64,000 nt of DNA. Origin: Corylus avellana. Its lineage: Eukaryota; Streptophyta; Magnoliopsida; Fagales; Betulaceae. The stretch covers positions 1,054,001 through 1,118,000 of the forward strand of contig NC_081547.1 in NCBI RefSeq assembly GCF_901000735.1, read 5' to 3'. The notes beneath the pieces were generated by a model. The model ran no database searches, had not been told where the DNA came from, and was given only the letters and a program-made list of their open reading frames with translations. Below, one piece after another: positions 47,765-59,085 of the stretch; within the stretch, counting starts at the first letter, position 1, and each line of letters opens with the position of its first letter. A program made the position numbers and the translations under genes.

Positions 47765-48233
47765 GCTAGCTGTCAAGCGGGAAAACTATAGCTGGATTTG
47801 GTTGCCTAAATATATATATATATATATATCGATTGATCATCCATTCATCCAGTCTAGATTGAATTGCTTACGTGGATTGGGATTGATTAGGGTTCATATA
47901 TAGGTTATTCTATCCAGTAAATTTCTTCAAATATTAACTAATTTTGGTTTGTAATCCAATGGATGTGATTTTACCATATTAACAGTTACTATTTTCAAAT
48001 TATGAATAAATAATATTGAGTTATTAAAAATATCTACTAAATATAATTGTCCTAAAAATCTTAATCCAACTTGGAGGCTCCAAATTATGTGCGTTGACAA
48101 GGGACAAAAATTCCAACTGGTCTCCAAGTTATTGGCGACTTTTACTCTTGTTTTGGCAAGCCTGCCTATCTACATATATACTCATTTCTATTTAAACTTT
48201 GAAGATTTTAACAACTTTTGAGATAAATAATAA

Positions 48234-48239
<6 letters not shown>

Positions 48240-48267
<28 letters not shown>
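48240..48267. repeat. (ATT)n microsatellite
   Basis: Nine ATT/TTA trinucleotides in a row between the two transporters. Confidence 0.9.
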
Positions 48268-48836
48268 TCTAATGGTGATTTAACATGATTTTTATTTTTT
48301 TCTAATTGATTTAACATGATTGATAGTAAACAAGACCCACTCATGTAGTCTTCTTCGCATCGATTAATATTCTTAGAAAAAAAAAAAAACCAAGCTTTTA
48401 TCTAGTCGAGTGGATTGGCTTAAATTGTTAAAATAAAAATTAAATGATTAAATTCAGATATTCTTGTTAGTTTAAGCTTTTAAAACAAATAATTATTTAA
48501 CATGATCTCTAGTAATTTGTTGTCCAAATTGGGGTAGTATATTATTAGAGAGTCCATATAAGAGCAATTGGTCCAAAAAAAATTTGGGTTGCTCAACTAC
48601 CTATTTGGATAGATGAGTTTCATATAGACTTTCTCAATTCAAGTTAATGGATATCATTTTAGGCATTAAAAAGACAAAAAGCTGAGGAACTTTTTTCCTC
48701 TAAAGGAAGTCTTTTTTGTTTATTTAAAAAAAAAGGTGAGTTGACACTTCCACATTAGCATAATGGGATATTGCCATATTGGTATATAATATTACTATTT
48801 CTTCAATTAAGGGGAGATCAAATAGTAAGATAAAAG

Positions 48837-48952
48837 TCCTCAAGAGGTAGTTCAATCGGCTAAGACCACGTTTAATGAAGCAGATGTCACTAGTTTGAAT
48901 CCCCTTCCTCCTCTTATGAGGACATGTCAAAAAATAAAATAAAATAAAATAA
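48837..48952 (+). mobile_element. tRNA-derived SINE, copy 1
   Basis: A pol III A box (TAGTTCAATCGG, 48848-48859) and B box (AGTTTGAATCC, 48892-48902) are spaced as in a tRNA. They are followed by CCTTCCTCCTCTTATGAGGA, CATGTCAA and an A-rich tail of AAAAT units. The same family occurs reversed at 61536-61663, sharing GAGGTAG-TCAATC, GTCACTAGTT-GAATCC, CTTCC and ATGTCAA. Confidence 0.75.
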
Positions 48953-49200
48953 CTTTTCCTGTACCTAAATTAATCCGCTCCTATATATATTTGATTAGGA
49001 ACATAAAAATACTATATAAATGCTTGCATCATTTAATGAATTTCGACCATTTGAAGTACAAGGAATATATATAAGAAGGTTTATTATATAACAACCGTTG
49101 ATCATCAATATTCAGCCCTACACTCTTCCAACTGAAACAAACATACATAGGATATATGTAGTTTAACATAGAACATAGTTTCACTAAATGACACAACATA

Positions 49201-51333
49201 TTACACATTGCTTCTTTGCTGAACTTCTATACCTGTATTTCTAGGCCTTGCGTTTTTGCTGAACAACGTCTCCATCTCTTCCAAAGACTTTCCCTTTGTC
49301 TCCGGCAAAGAGAAATAAAAGAACACCCATGCCAGCACAGAGATACCAGCAAACATAAAGAAACTCCCACCTATCGTAATTGCTTTGTAAATTGAAATGA
49401 AACTCATAGAAACCGTAGCATTCATTACCCTATTCACAGCAACCCCAATACTTGCCCCTTGTGCCCTCAACTTCAGAGGAAATATCTCAGAGCTATACAC
49501 CCATGTTATCGGTCCAAGCCCTATAGAAAAGAAAGCCACGTATACATAAATAGCAACGATGCTAAGGCTCATTGCCCACAAGAGCTTGATCTCCTTTGAT
49601 TGCCCTGCCATTGTTAAACTAAACCCTAATACTGTTAGGGCTGCAATCATGCCCCCTGTGCTTATTAGAAGAAGTCGTCTCCTCCCAACTCTGTCGATCC
49701 AAAATGTTGCCATAAATATAAATGCAGTCTTTGTAAGCCCTACACCAACCGTGGCAAGCAAGAGCTTGTCCTGGTCAGTGATCCCAGCTTTCTTGAAGAT
49801 TCTTGGACTGTATAAAACGACTGCCTCTATGCCTGTCGCATGCTCAAAGAAGTGAATACCGATTGCCGCAATCAAAATCCGGCGGACGGCGGGAGAAGGC
49901 GTAAGCAAAAGTTCTTTCCAAACCCCTTCACCGCGCGCCTTTCTGGAAAGTTTGACGACATCCTCTTGGCAGTTCTCGTCGATTCCGGCAGCCGATTTTA
50001 TGTCACGGATACGGGCTTCGGCTTCTTCTTTAGAGTTGGATACAAGCAACAATACTTTCTTGGCGTCTCCCAGACGGCCTTGCATTACTAACCATCTTGG
50101 GGACTCGGGCATTTTTAGAATGCCAAAAGCCAAGGCAAGTGAAGGGACTGCAGCAATTCCTAGCATCAATCTCCAGCCAAGTTTCAAAGCCATTTTTCCG
50201 AAGAAGTAATTGGATAAATAGCCGAGTAAGATTCCAAGACTGATGCAAAGCTCCGGTAGGGAGGTTAGAAAGCCTCGGGACGATGGAGAGGAGATCTCTG
50301 CCGAGTAAACGGGAGCTATCATGAGCGCAAAGCCCACACCAACCCCGGCGGTGCACCTTCCAGTCATTAGGATTGCGTAAGTTGGGGCGTAGCCCATCAA
50401 AATTGCACCAAGCAAGAAAATGATGGAGGCTAAGACAATTGTGTAGCGGCGCCCGATGTAGTCTGATGTTCTTCCTGCGACGAGGGAACCTACTAGAGCA
50501 CATAAGTTCAGGATTCCAGCTAGGACTTCAACTTGAGTGTCGTTTATTTTTAGATCTTCCTTTATGAATATCATGGCTCCACTCATTACACCAGTATCTG
50601 CACAAGAAAATGAAAATTATATATATACTTTCACTATCCATATATATAGTTAGGATTTTGATGTAAGTTTCGTTATAAGCTAGATTTGTATAATATATGA
50701 TATATAGGAGATCATTTGTAACTCATATATACATTATGGAGGGATATGATTCATCTAAAAATTTACTGGTTATTTTTACTGTCACGTCAAGTAATGTGCA
50801 CATGAGAGTGTTAGAGTAGAAGTACTGTGTGTAGCATTTCTCTAATTAAGGAGGTTATTTACCTTTTTTTTTCTCTTTTTTTTTTAAAAAATTTAATATT
50901 AACTTAAGTTCGACAAAAATTAAGCAATGAGCTCTTAATTAAGATGGATTTAATAATTTACCCTTATGAATTTTAATTAAATAAGATAAATAAAAAATAA
51001 TAATATATCTCAGTATATATTATCTAGACTCCAAGCCATAAAGAGTTAATAATCCAGTAATGTTGAACAGCATTGTTTGTGTATGTATTTGTTTACTACT
51101 ACTATATATATATATACTTTTTTTACCTCAAAAATGATTACTGTGATCCTGTACAAAAACGAACATAATCCGAACAACCCATATGAATCCAGTAAAAGAT
51201 CTAGCTAGAGAGAGAGTTTACCGTAACCAAATATAATGGAGACAATAGAGGCAACTATAGCACAGGCACAAGCATACATATTGAACCTCGTCTGCTTTTC
51301 TCCGCTACCATCCTCCATCGAATTCGAACCCAT
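49201..51333 (-). CDS. PLT: Polyol/monosaccharide-H+ symporter, copy 2 (PLT3-like)
   Basis: Exons 51333-51222 and 50597-49201 join in frame to 502 aa. Start: MGSNSMEDGSGEKQTRF, then TM1 with IIFGYDTGVMSGAMIF. Intact sugar-porter motifs: GRTSDYIGRR, PESPRWLVMQGRLGDAKK, HFFEHATGIEAVVLYSPRIF, DRVGRRRLLL, GLGPITWVYSSEIFPLKLRA, PETKGKSLEEME. It closely resembles Arabidopsis At2g18480 (PLT3) and At4g36670 as I remember them. It is a tandem duplicate of copy 1, same strand, start-to-stop distance 1.6 kb, with the first intron at the same site and phase (FGY-G/AT). Copy 2 lacks the second intron of copy 1. Substrate specificity is unknown. Confidence 0.95.
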
Positions 51334-51467
51334 TGATACGAAAGGCTGAGGCTCCTCCCGTCTGTGTGTGTCTGCGAGAGTACGATATTCCTTCTGTGTA
51401 TGACGGTCTGGTTAATTTGTGTCTCTGTCTGAGTATGATCGATCCTTCTGTGGCCAATGCTCTGTCA

Positions 51468-51474
51468 TTATATA
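51468..51474 (-). promoter_or_regulatory. Probable TATA box of transporter copy 2
   Basis: The minus strand reads TTCTATATAATGAC, about 135 bp upstream of the ATG. Confidence 0.5.
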
Positions 51475-51499
51475 GAAGAAGACGATGAGCGACATACGA

Positions 51500-53091
51500 G
51501 AGAGTAAAATAATTAACGCTCCTAATCTTGTACAGTTCTCGTGGTACCCCACGCGCGGTACGTACGTAGTGTTTGGTATGATATGGAGATATCTTCCCGA
51601 TTTCATGTCATGGCAATAGTTCATATCTGAGTGAAACAAGCATTAATGAGAAGAAATTGGAGTTAGGTTATCTCTACCTAATCACCAGACTTTAAATCCG
51701 TCATTCTCGAAATTTTAACCGTTCTTATCTTCATTGGCTCTTGCAACGTAACTTTGGATAAGAATGAACAGTAACTACTTACTCGTAGCATTTCCTTTTC
51801 TCTATATATAATACAAATCATTATTTCCATTAAAAAAAAAAGAGGTTTATTTTAGTATTTTTTTAATTTTATTTTTGAAGTGCTCGACATAAGTCACTTA
51901 AAAGGTGTTATATCCGTTAGTGTGATAAATAAATATAAAAATTAACATTATCCAAGAGATAAAGAATGTGAATGCAGCCACTCGATGAGGTAGAACCGTA
52001 GAAGTCCCATCCTTTATATTTTGCTCTCCATATAAAAAGTTAAGGTTCCGCCTTTTTTTTTTTATTAATATTTATTTTAAATTTCACCTAGCACGAACAA
52101 TATTGCACTAAACCTGTAAAGACATTAACCAAGTGGAAGGCCGGTGCGCGAAGTGGTGGATCATATCGTCAGCTAAAAAGCGAATCGCTTACTCCACGTA
52201 CGAAATGAGGGGCTGACGAAAGATTCAAGCATGACACGTACGTACGGATTCGAAGGTGTTGATTTGGTCAAACAAGCCACCTATTTTTTCTGGTGTAGGA
52301 CGAGAAAAGGCGAAGATACATGCATGGTAGGTTTCAGTGGAAAAAGGTTTGGTGAATACATGGTCATCACACAACCTTTTTTTTTTTTTTCTTAGGAACG
52401 CTGATCTACAACTTGTTGATACGTACGTAAGACACTAAATTTGTCTTTATTTAAGTTTATGATGATACTTGTCAGAAAATTATAAAGGATGACAATCAAT
52501 CGACTTTCTAAAGCATTGGGAAAATATGGATTCAATAATAAAGGGAATGTATGGATTCAAATAAGTTGAAAGTTTCGTTCCCAATGTCGTTCAATGAATG
52601 TTAAGTCATAAAAATGTTTTACAAAGTTGATTCTAGCTAGTTAATATGTAGATTCTATGTTATTGTAAAGCAAAGAATGGTACTTCTTCTACTTTTATCC
52701 TTTGATATCTCAAAATATAAGCCTTCATATTATGAATTTCAAGGGTGAAAAATTCAAATTCTAGGTGATAAAAGGCTATGTTTGGTTCCCTTTCCAATAA
52801 GGGAAAAGCTAAAAACAATAAAGAAAATATATCTTGCTTAATTTTCCTCAAACCAGTTTTTATGATCATTATATTGCATTTTTTTTATCGTATGGAGGGT
52901 AATTTTACAATTTGGGTTGAGGAAGGAGGACGTTAATTACAACTCCGATAATAGATTAGGAGAGACATTCCAAATTGAAACATTGGAAGGACAATATTGA
53001 AAAAAAATATGATAATTAGAGGGAGGTACAAGTAGATAACCCTAATTAATTATTTCTTATTAGTGGAGGTTGTTAAAAGATAAAGGTGTGC

Positions 53092-53144
<53 letters not shown>

Positions 53145-53700
53145 TACCTTTTAAAGATAAATTAAATAGAGTAATAGTCGGCTACACACTCGTGTGAAGA
53201 CCCACCATCAAGGGGGATTGTATTGTCTAATAACCCTAATAAACCTAACTTTGCCCACCACCTTTTTGATAAGGTATGCTAGATTTGACTGATCAATCTT
53301 AGAAAAGTTGGCTTCCCACCGTCGTGAAGATACATCCTTCACATTGGCTCCAGAATGGGCGGGCAAAGTTCAGCAAGTACTGGCTGTACTTCAGAGAACC
53401 GACTGATTGATCAATACATTCAATATAGCCTATATATTTACTTCCTTTATGAATGACTAAAATCTAAAATTCAACGATAAAATCTTTATATCCAATTTAT
53501 ATCGAACTATAAAATCTTTGCTTGGGATATGATGTCGGGACACCCATGATGGGGGTGTGGTCGATCTCAAAACCAAAAAACACAACATTCATAATTCTTT
53601 TCAAAATAAAAAAATTGAGGTAAGATACGAGAAAATACTAGAAAAAATAATTAAAATAAAAAACCTTTTATGCCATTATTCCAAAGACCGGCTGCACAGA
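51500..53700. other. Intergenic region between copy 2 and the transporter remnant
   Basis: No gene. It contains a long (AT)n run at 53096-53139 and otherwise AT-rich sequence. I looked here for the missing exons of the third transporter and saw none. Confidence 0.55.
53096..53139. repeat. (AT)n microsatellite
   Basis: AT dinucleotide run of about 44 bp, the longest in the window. Confidence 0.95.
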
Positions 53701-53714
53701 GAGAAGGAACGTAC

Positions 53715-53814
53715 CTTAAAGAAACATAGTGGAGATCATGGAGGCAAAGACGGCAATGGCACAAGCATACTTGTCGAACGTTGTGTGGTTTTGGCCGGCA
53801 CCAACCTCCTCCAT
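53715..53814 (-). pseudogene. Orphan first exon of a third polyol transporter
   Basis: From ATG at 53814 it reads MEEVGAGQNHTTFDKYACAI and continues AVFASMISTMFL, then TAA. This aligns with exon 1 of copy 2 (MYACACAIVASIVSIIFGY) and copy 1 (NKYALSCTIVISMISIIFGY), and stops exactly where their first intron begins. The donor GTACGT is still present (53714-53709), but the conserved FGY codons have become FL-stop. No second exon is recognisable downstream (towards copy 2), so the locus is a truncated tandem copy. Confidence 0.85.
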
Positions 53815-53829
53815 TATATCTATTGTAGC

Positions 53830-56730
53830 TTTCTCTTTTTCTTTGCGATATCTGTGCTTAATTTGTATATATAGATATGATTGTGTGAATATATATATAT
53901 CGATCTTCAATAAAGCACTCGTATAGTTTTATAGGGATAAGTTTGGGTGAGATATCTATTCCAACTTATTAAGATTATATTATTTAAAATTAAGATTATG
54001 TAATTATTTGAAATTAATTAGGATTAATGAGTTCTTATCAATTTAGCAACCAAAGATTTTCCCAACAAGCACAGAAAAACCAAACCCACGATCACCCAGA
54101 AACGCCGGAAAAAAAGTACCTATCACAATATTTCAGACATATATAATTAATTACAAAAAGCGATCTGATCAAAATCTGATGCATATATGAAACGTTTCTA
54201 TATTTGTCATATCTTTGCTATTATAAAATTTGTTCCATTAATCTTTTATGTAAAGTATTTTCAGATACCCACAAAACGATCTGATCATCGAGCTCTTATA
54301 TGCCTTTTTAATGTTATTCAATAATCTTAATTTTCACTCAACGCTTCCGTAATAAGATCGAAGGAAATACTCTACATATTATATCTCCAATCCATTCATT
54401 TCCATCCACATTTTAGTATTTTCTTAAAGTTCACTTACCTTTTTCTCTTTAATATTATTTAAATAACCTTTTTCCCTACCTCCTAAAATCACTCTTGAAT
54501 GTCTAGAAAAGGTATTACACTTCACATCCCTATCCATTTGGCATGTACATGTGACGAATATTGTAAAATACATAAAACATTCTATAGTGGACATGGATGT
54601 GATAAGATGTAAAGAGTAACAATTTTTCTTTCATTTATGTACACAAGATACGTGTTTGCTCATCCTATAAACATAAAATTGACATAACTAACTATCATAA
54701 ATTTCATAATAAATTAATATATATAAAATAAAAAAACATACCAAAATTCATTACTTCTTTAATTCTTCTTTGAAAAGCCTAAACACCAGAAATCGGTTTC
54801 TCTCGCTTGACCCACTTAAGGTACACAGAGATGATAGAAATTGCGTACATTTATAGGGTAGAGAGATGACCGGTTTCTTTCATTCCTTTATAACTCAACT
54901 TAGGAAACCGGCCACTTCTCTTAATTAATTAACCAACTGTTTTTAAAGAATATGATTAAATAATCTCATAACTTTAGGAGTCTAATAAATACTCATATGT
55001 AACATGTCATGTCAAACATTAATTTTAAAAACTACATTACTTTTAGAGGGACAGAAAGACAACAATAATATTTTTAGTTTCTTCTAGCATTACTCTTTCA
55101 CCTTTTATCTACTACTTTTTTCTCATTCAACTTTTGTCCTAGGTTTGTGGAATCTTCTAAGGATTAAAAAAAATATATATAATAGAACAAAATTTTTCTT
55201 CAAATAAGGTTAGAAGGGATCTATTGAATTTGAACCTGATACATTTAAGAAATTTTTTCTGACCTAATTTATTAGACCAGAAATAAAGATGGCCCACGAC
55301 TTCCCTAGACAATTGTGGCCCAAAAAAATCCACCCTGGGATTTTCAAATTGGATTTAAGTTCCCCAGCAAACAATGGCCCAGAAGGAGATGAAAGAGGTG
55401 TCTTAATTAAAATCCTTGGTTAATGGGCGGCCCATGCATTTCTTGCCCATTTGCTTTACGTTCCTTATCCTGATTTTTTGAAACATGGTTCAATCATTTT
55501 CTGATTTTTATTATTATTATTTTACACCAGCAGGCAGGCAGGCTGACACCTACACCCTTGTAGAGAAGAAAAAGAAGCTTTCTTTCTTTGAATACCATGA
55601 GAATTATATTCAAATAAATAAATAAATAATTCTACCGACATGTCGATCGCATGGGGGTGGGAGTGGGCCTAGAGGGTAAGCGAGGCGAGTGACCGCGGTG
55701 CAAGCTAGCGCAGATAGCGCACTATGCGGAGATAGAGTGTAAAAAGGAGCATTTAACTTTGCGAAAGAACACGTCACAAAAGGAGAGAGAAAATGGGAAA
55801 AAAGAGAGACACTTGCATGCAAAAGATGATTTTGTTTCCTTGGATCCCCACCATGTGTTTGAGAGAGAGCTTCTCTGGATTGACTTTTCGTTAGAGTGTC
55901 TATCCTGTATAAAACATCTATCATACGCACAAAAGCCAGGCTCCTTTCCTTTCTTGCACGCTTCGATCGGATCGAAGGGCTACGATTCAATGTGGTTTCT
56001 TACATTGAGAGGACAAGCCCTTTTTGAATATCCCGCTATTCTTTACAGTAAAAGAGACCTAGCCTTAGCCTAGGACATTACTCCTCAGGCTCAGGGGCCT
56101 GATGGATCAAGGTGATGTTCAGCCAATAGGTGAAAATATTTGATCTGGCTTGCATAATTGAGGTCTACCCGGGGCCCCTGAGCGACCTACCAAATTCACC
56201 ATAACTTAGGTTATGTGAAAAAGTTAAAAGTAAAAGATTCTTTGGGTGTCGTACTAGATCTTATAATAGCCTGGTGATATTAATGTGAAATATTTATCTC
56301 GTACCTTCCTAATCAAAGCAACAATTTCCGGCAAAAGCATATAAATAATTACATTTCGATACCCTATGTTTATGCTTTATGGAGCGGGTAGTTGACATGA
56401 TCATTTATTTTATTTTATGGTTTATATGAAAATGTTTTAAATAATGTTATATTATTTTAAATGTGTTGAAAATTATGAAGTGAATTTATTCATCTTTTGA
56501 ATCTAGCCAGTCATTTTTAAAGGTCCGGGCCGGGGTTAAAACTCAATTACCAATTTTTTATTTTACCAGAAAATAATTTTTATTAAGTCATACTTAATTT
56601 CACTTGTGTTTTTATTTTATTTTATCTTTTGCTGATAAGTTAGCTAAATCATGATAAATATTAATGATTCATTTTTGTTGTTTGTCCTCTTCCTTCCTTT
56701 GGGGGGAACAAAACTCATAGATTATCCCCA
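53830..56730. other. Intergenic region between transporter remnant and OVATE gene
   Basis: AT-rich, no gene recognised. The segment 55600-56200 stands out by higher GC and different word use. The last 100 bp are the OVATE promoter. Confidence 0.5.
55600..56200. other. Compositionally distinct segment, possibly organelle- or transposon-derived
   Basis: More GC-rich than its flanks, with overlapping open frames of 104 codons (plus, 55759-56073) and 126 codons (minus, 55610-55990) that match no family I know. Word use such as GATCGGATCGAAGGGCTACG recalls plant mitochondrial intergenic DNA, but I cannot confirm this. Also contains the inverted words CAGGGGCC and GGCCCCTG. Confidence 0.25.
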
Positions 56731-56736
56731 AACATC

Positions 56737-56753
56737 TCTCTATATATATAAAC
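56737..56753 (+). promoter_or_regulatory. TATA box of the OVATE gene
   Basis: CTCTCTATATATATAAACCC lies about 75-85 bp before the ATG at 56823, giving a predicted leader of about 45 nt. Confidence 0.65.
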
Positions 56754-56822
56754 CCCCACTTTCTCAGACAAAACAGTTCATGCTTTGACGCTGCATTGCG
56801 CTCCAAGACAAAGAACAAGAAA

Positions 56823-57893
56823 ATGGCGAAACGTTTCAAGCTCCGGATTTCCCGAGTCATCCCATCCTTCCAATCCTGCCGTTCCAAAGACCCCGCCACT
56901 CTGCCAGCGGATCCTGTCCCTTCATTCTTCCGACCATCCCCAGTAAGCACCAAACTCACCGACCTCCATTTCCCAGCCACTAACCCACTCCAACCCTCCA
57001 AACCCCATCACTCTTCCCTGAAGCGCCACGTTTCGTCTGCTTTTATATCGGTCGGCTGTGGGTTAGGATCAAGAGCCACTCTCTCTGATGACGACCGCAC
57101 CGAGTCACCCGAGTTCCAATGGGAAAAAGAAGAGAACTGGCACGTGGTCGCCAAGGTCTACGACGAGACTCCTCGCCGTAAAATCTACAACTCCTCGGTG
57201 TCCGGCGAGTCCGACTCCGAAGACGAAGTTTCTGGTCTTGCTCCACCACCACCCCCCACAGCGGAAAAGAAGAAACGAAGAGCCAGAAAGAAGAAGACGG
57301 CATCGAAAACCCGCACCAGCACCTCTTCTGCCGATAGCGGACTGTTCAGCAGCGAAGGTCGTGACGAGAGAGACGGCGAGGAGACCGAAACCTTAGTTTC
57401 CTCCTCCAGAAGCTTCTCCAGCGATTCCTCGCCGGAGTTCAACTCCCACTTGGAGACAATACGCGAGGTACCACTGAGCTGCACAAGGCGAAAGAAGAGC
57501 AACGCGAAGAAGAAGATGAAGAAGGTGAAGCGGTGCGTTTCCAAGGGTGGGAGGCCTAGGAAGGTGGTGCCGTCGTCTCCGGAGTGCGATTCGCCGGCGA
57601 GGCTGTCGATGTTCCAGAGACTGATACCTTGCACGGTGGACGGGAAGGTGAGGGAGAGCTTTGCGGTGGTGAAGAAATCGGAGGACCCGTATGATGACTT
57701 CAAGAGGTCGATGATGGAGATGATCTTGGAGAAGCAGATGTTCGACGACAAGGATTTGGAGCAGCTCTTGCACTGTTTTCTGTCTCTGAACGCCAGGCAA
57801 CACCATGTCGTTATCGTCCAGGCTTTCTCTGAGATTTGGGAGGCTTTGTTCTGTAGAAGATCAACTAGCCGATGCGTTTCTAGGGCTCTTTGA
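56823..57893 (+). CDS. OFP7: OVATE family protein (OFP7/OFP8-like)
   Basis: OFPs are plant transcriptional repressors that bind TALE homeodomain proteins and TRM proteins and control cell division pattern and organ shape. Intronless, 356 aa from ATG (MAKRFKLRISRVIPSFQSCR). The OVATE domain is at about residues 279-343, with SFAVVKKSEDPYDDFKRSM, EMILEKQMFDDKDLEQLL and CFLSLNARQHHVVIVQAF followed by EIWEALF. The N-terminal RFKLRISRV and SFQSCRSKDP motif is shared with OFP7-type members. Middle region: acidic SDSEDEV, basic KKKRRARKKKTAS and RKKSNAKKKMKKVKRC (likely nuclear localisation signals), and Ser-rich stretches. The ORF can be read further up only via a non-ATG codon. It is the only plus-strand gene found, divergent from the transporter array. 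Orthology to OFP7 is inferred. Confidence 0.93.
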   Translation: MAKRFKLRISRVIPSFQSCRSKDPATLPADPVPSFFRPSPVSTKLTDLHFPATNPLQPSKPHHSSLKRHVSSAFISVGCGLGSRATLSDDDRTESPEFQWEKEENWHVVAKVYDETPRRKIYNSSVSGESDSEDEVSGLAPPPPPTAEKKKRRARKKKTASKTRTSTSSADSGLFSSEGRDERDGEETETLVSSSRSFSSDSSPEFNSHLETIREVPLSCTRRKKSNAKKKMKKVKRCVSKGGRPRKVVPSSPECDSPARLSMFQRLIPCTVDGKVRESFAVVKKSEDPYDDFKRSMMEMILEKQMFDDKDLEQLLHCFLSLNARQHHVVIVQAFSEIWEALFCRRSTSRCVSRAL

Positions 57894-57899
57894 ATCAAA

Positions 57900-59077
57900 C
57901 CAGTATATAGAGAATAGACTAGAACTAGCACTTCTTCTTCTTCTTTATGCTTAATTATCAACTCTTAGCTTTGAAAACTTCTGTAGTCTTTCTAGTCTTG
58001 AACTTGGGGATGGTTTTCCTTTCTAGTTATCTGTGGGACTCTATTAACGAAATTATAAGGATAAAGTTATTAGTTAATTATATTGTGTTATGGAAAAATT
58101 GCTGCAAAATTTGAAGGGAGATAAGGGTTTAGTCTGATCTTGCCACCATAATTAATCACTTCAAACACATAGAATCCAATTAATGGAGCTTCTAAATGTG
58201 TCACAACAAGCGTAGTCATTCAAAGGAGATAAAGGTCGACCGGGAATGCGAGATGATTTTTCAGTGTTTTTCTCGTATTCTTTTAGTGAATATTATTATT
58301 ATTTTTTTTTTAAAAAAAGTCTTTCTCATTTCTCTTACTTGAATTTATAAAAGAATATTTCTCATTTCTCTTAATTGATAAAAATAAAAAATAAAATAAA
58401 ATAATAAAATAAAAAAAACATTCGGGGTCCACCGTTACATCTTACGTGATTGACCAAGCATTGGGATTTGACCAATGATCACAGGTGGATAAATTTGCTT
58501 TGGCCGATGGATTAAATTAGAGACTGATCATCAGATAGAGTTCTATTCCCCACCGTTTTACATTTATTATTCGACTGCACATGGAAATTATCCAAGTCGG
58601 GACCACACGTTTACAATTTGTTGAAACTTATCATCACTTGTATTGATAGCTAGGATGGCTCCCTCTCATTTTCGTTCAGAAAGTGTTTCTCGTCACTCTC
58701 CTAGTCTTCTCATATAGGGTAGCTTTCCATCTTTTTCTTTTCGTTGTAATAATTTTGCCTCAATCTTGAGGAGAAAGCCATCATGAGAACTCTTTGTCAT
58801 GAGCTCCTGCTGCGAGCTCAGTCCTTTAGCAATTGGACTAATTGATTTAGGTGTTGTAAAAAGAACTACTCGTATACGTGGTGTTATTTTATTTCTTTTT
58901 CTTTTTTTTTTATGAAAGAAATTAAATCTAGACAACCTTTGCAAAATCCTAGCAATTAAGGACATTGTAACAAGCCATGTGAAGATCTGCTTCGCTTTTC
59001 TTTTTTTTTTCCTCAACAGCCTAAATATATATTGATTGTATTATATAGCACATTTAAATGGATATCATGAGATGCAT
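57900..59077. other. Intergenic region after the OVATE gene
   Basis: About the first 200-300 bp are probable 3'-UTR. No other gene is seen. Confidence 0.5.
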
Positions 59078-59085
59078 ATGTATAT

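Larger units (their letters stand above)
47800..49200. other. Intergenic region between transporter copies 1 and 2
   Basis: About 1.6 kb including the copy-1 promoter. It contains a (TA)n at about 47812-47830, the (ATT)n run and a SINE at about 48837-48952. No gene. Confidence 0.5.

Noticed and set aside
57185..57961. Minus-strand frame of 258 codons opposite the OVATE gene
   Set aside because: The plus-strand frame carries the complete OVATE domain and a TATA box; the minus frame has no known domain.
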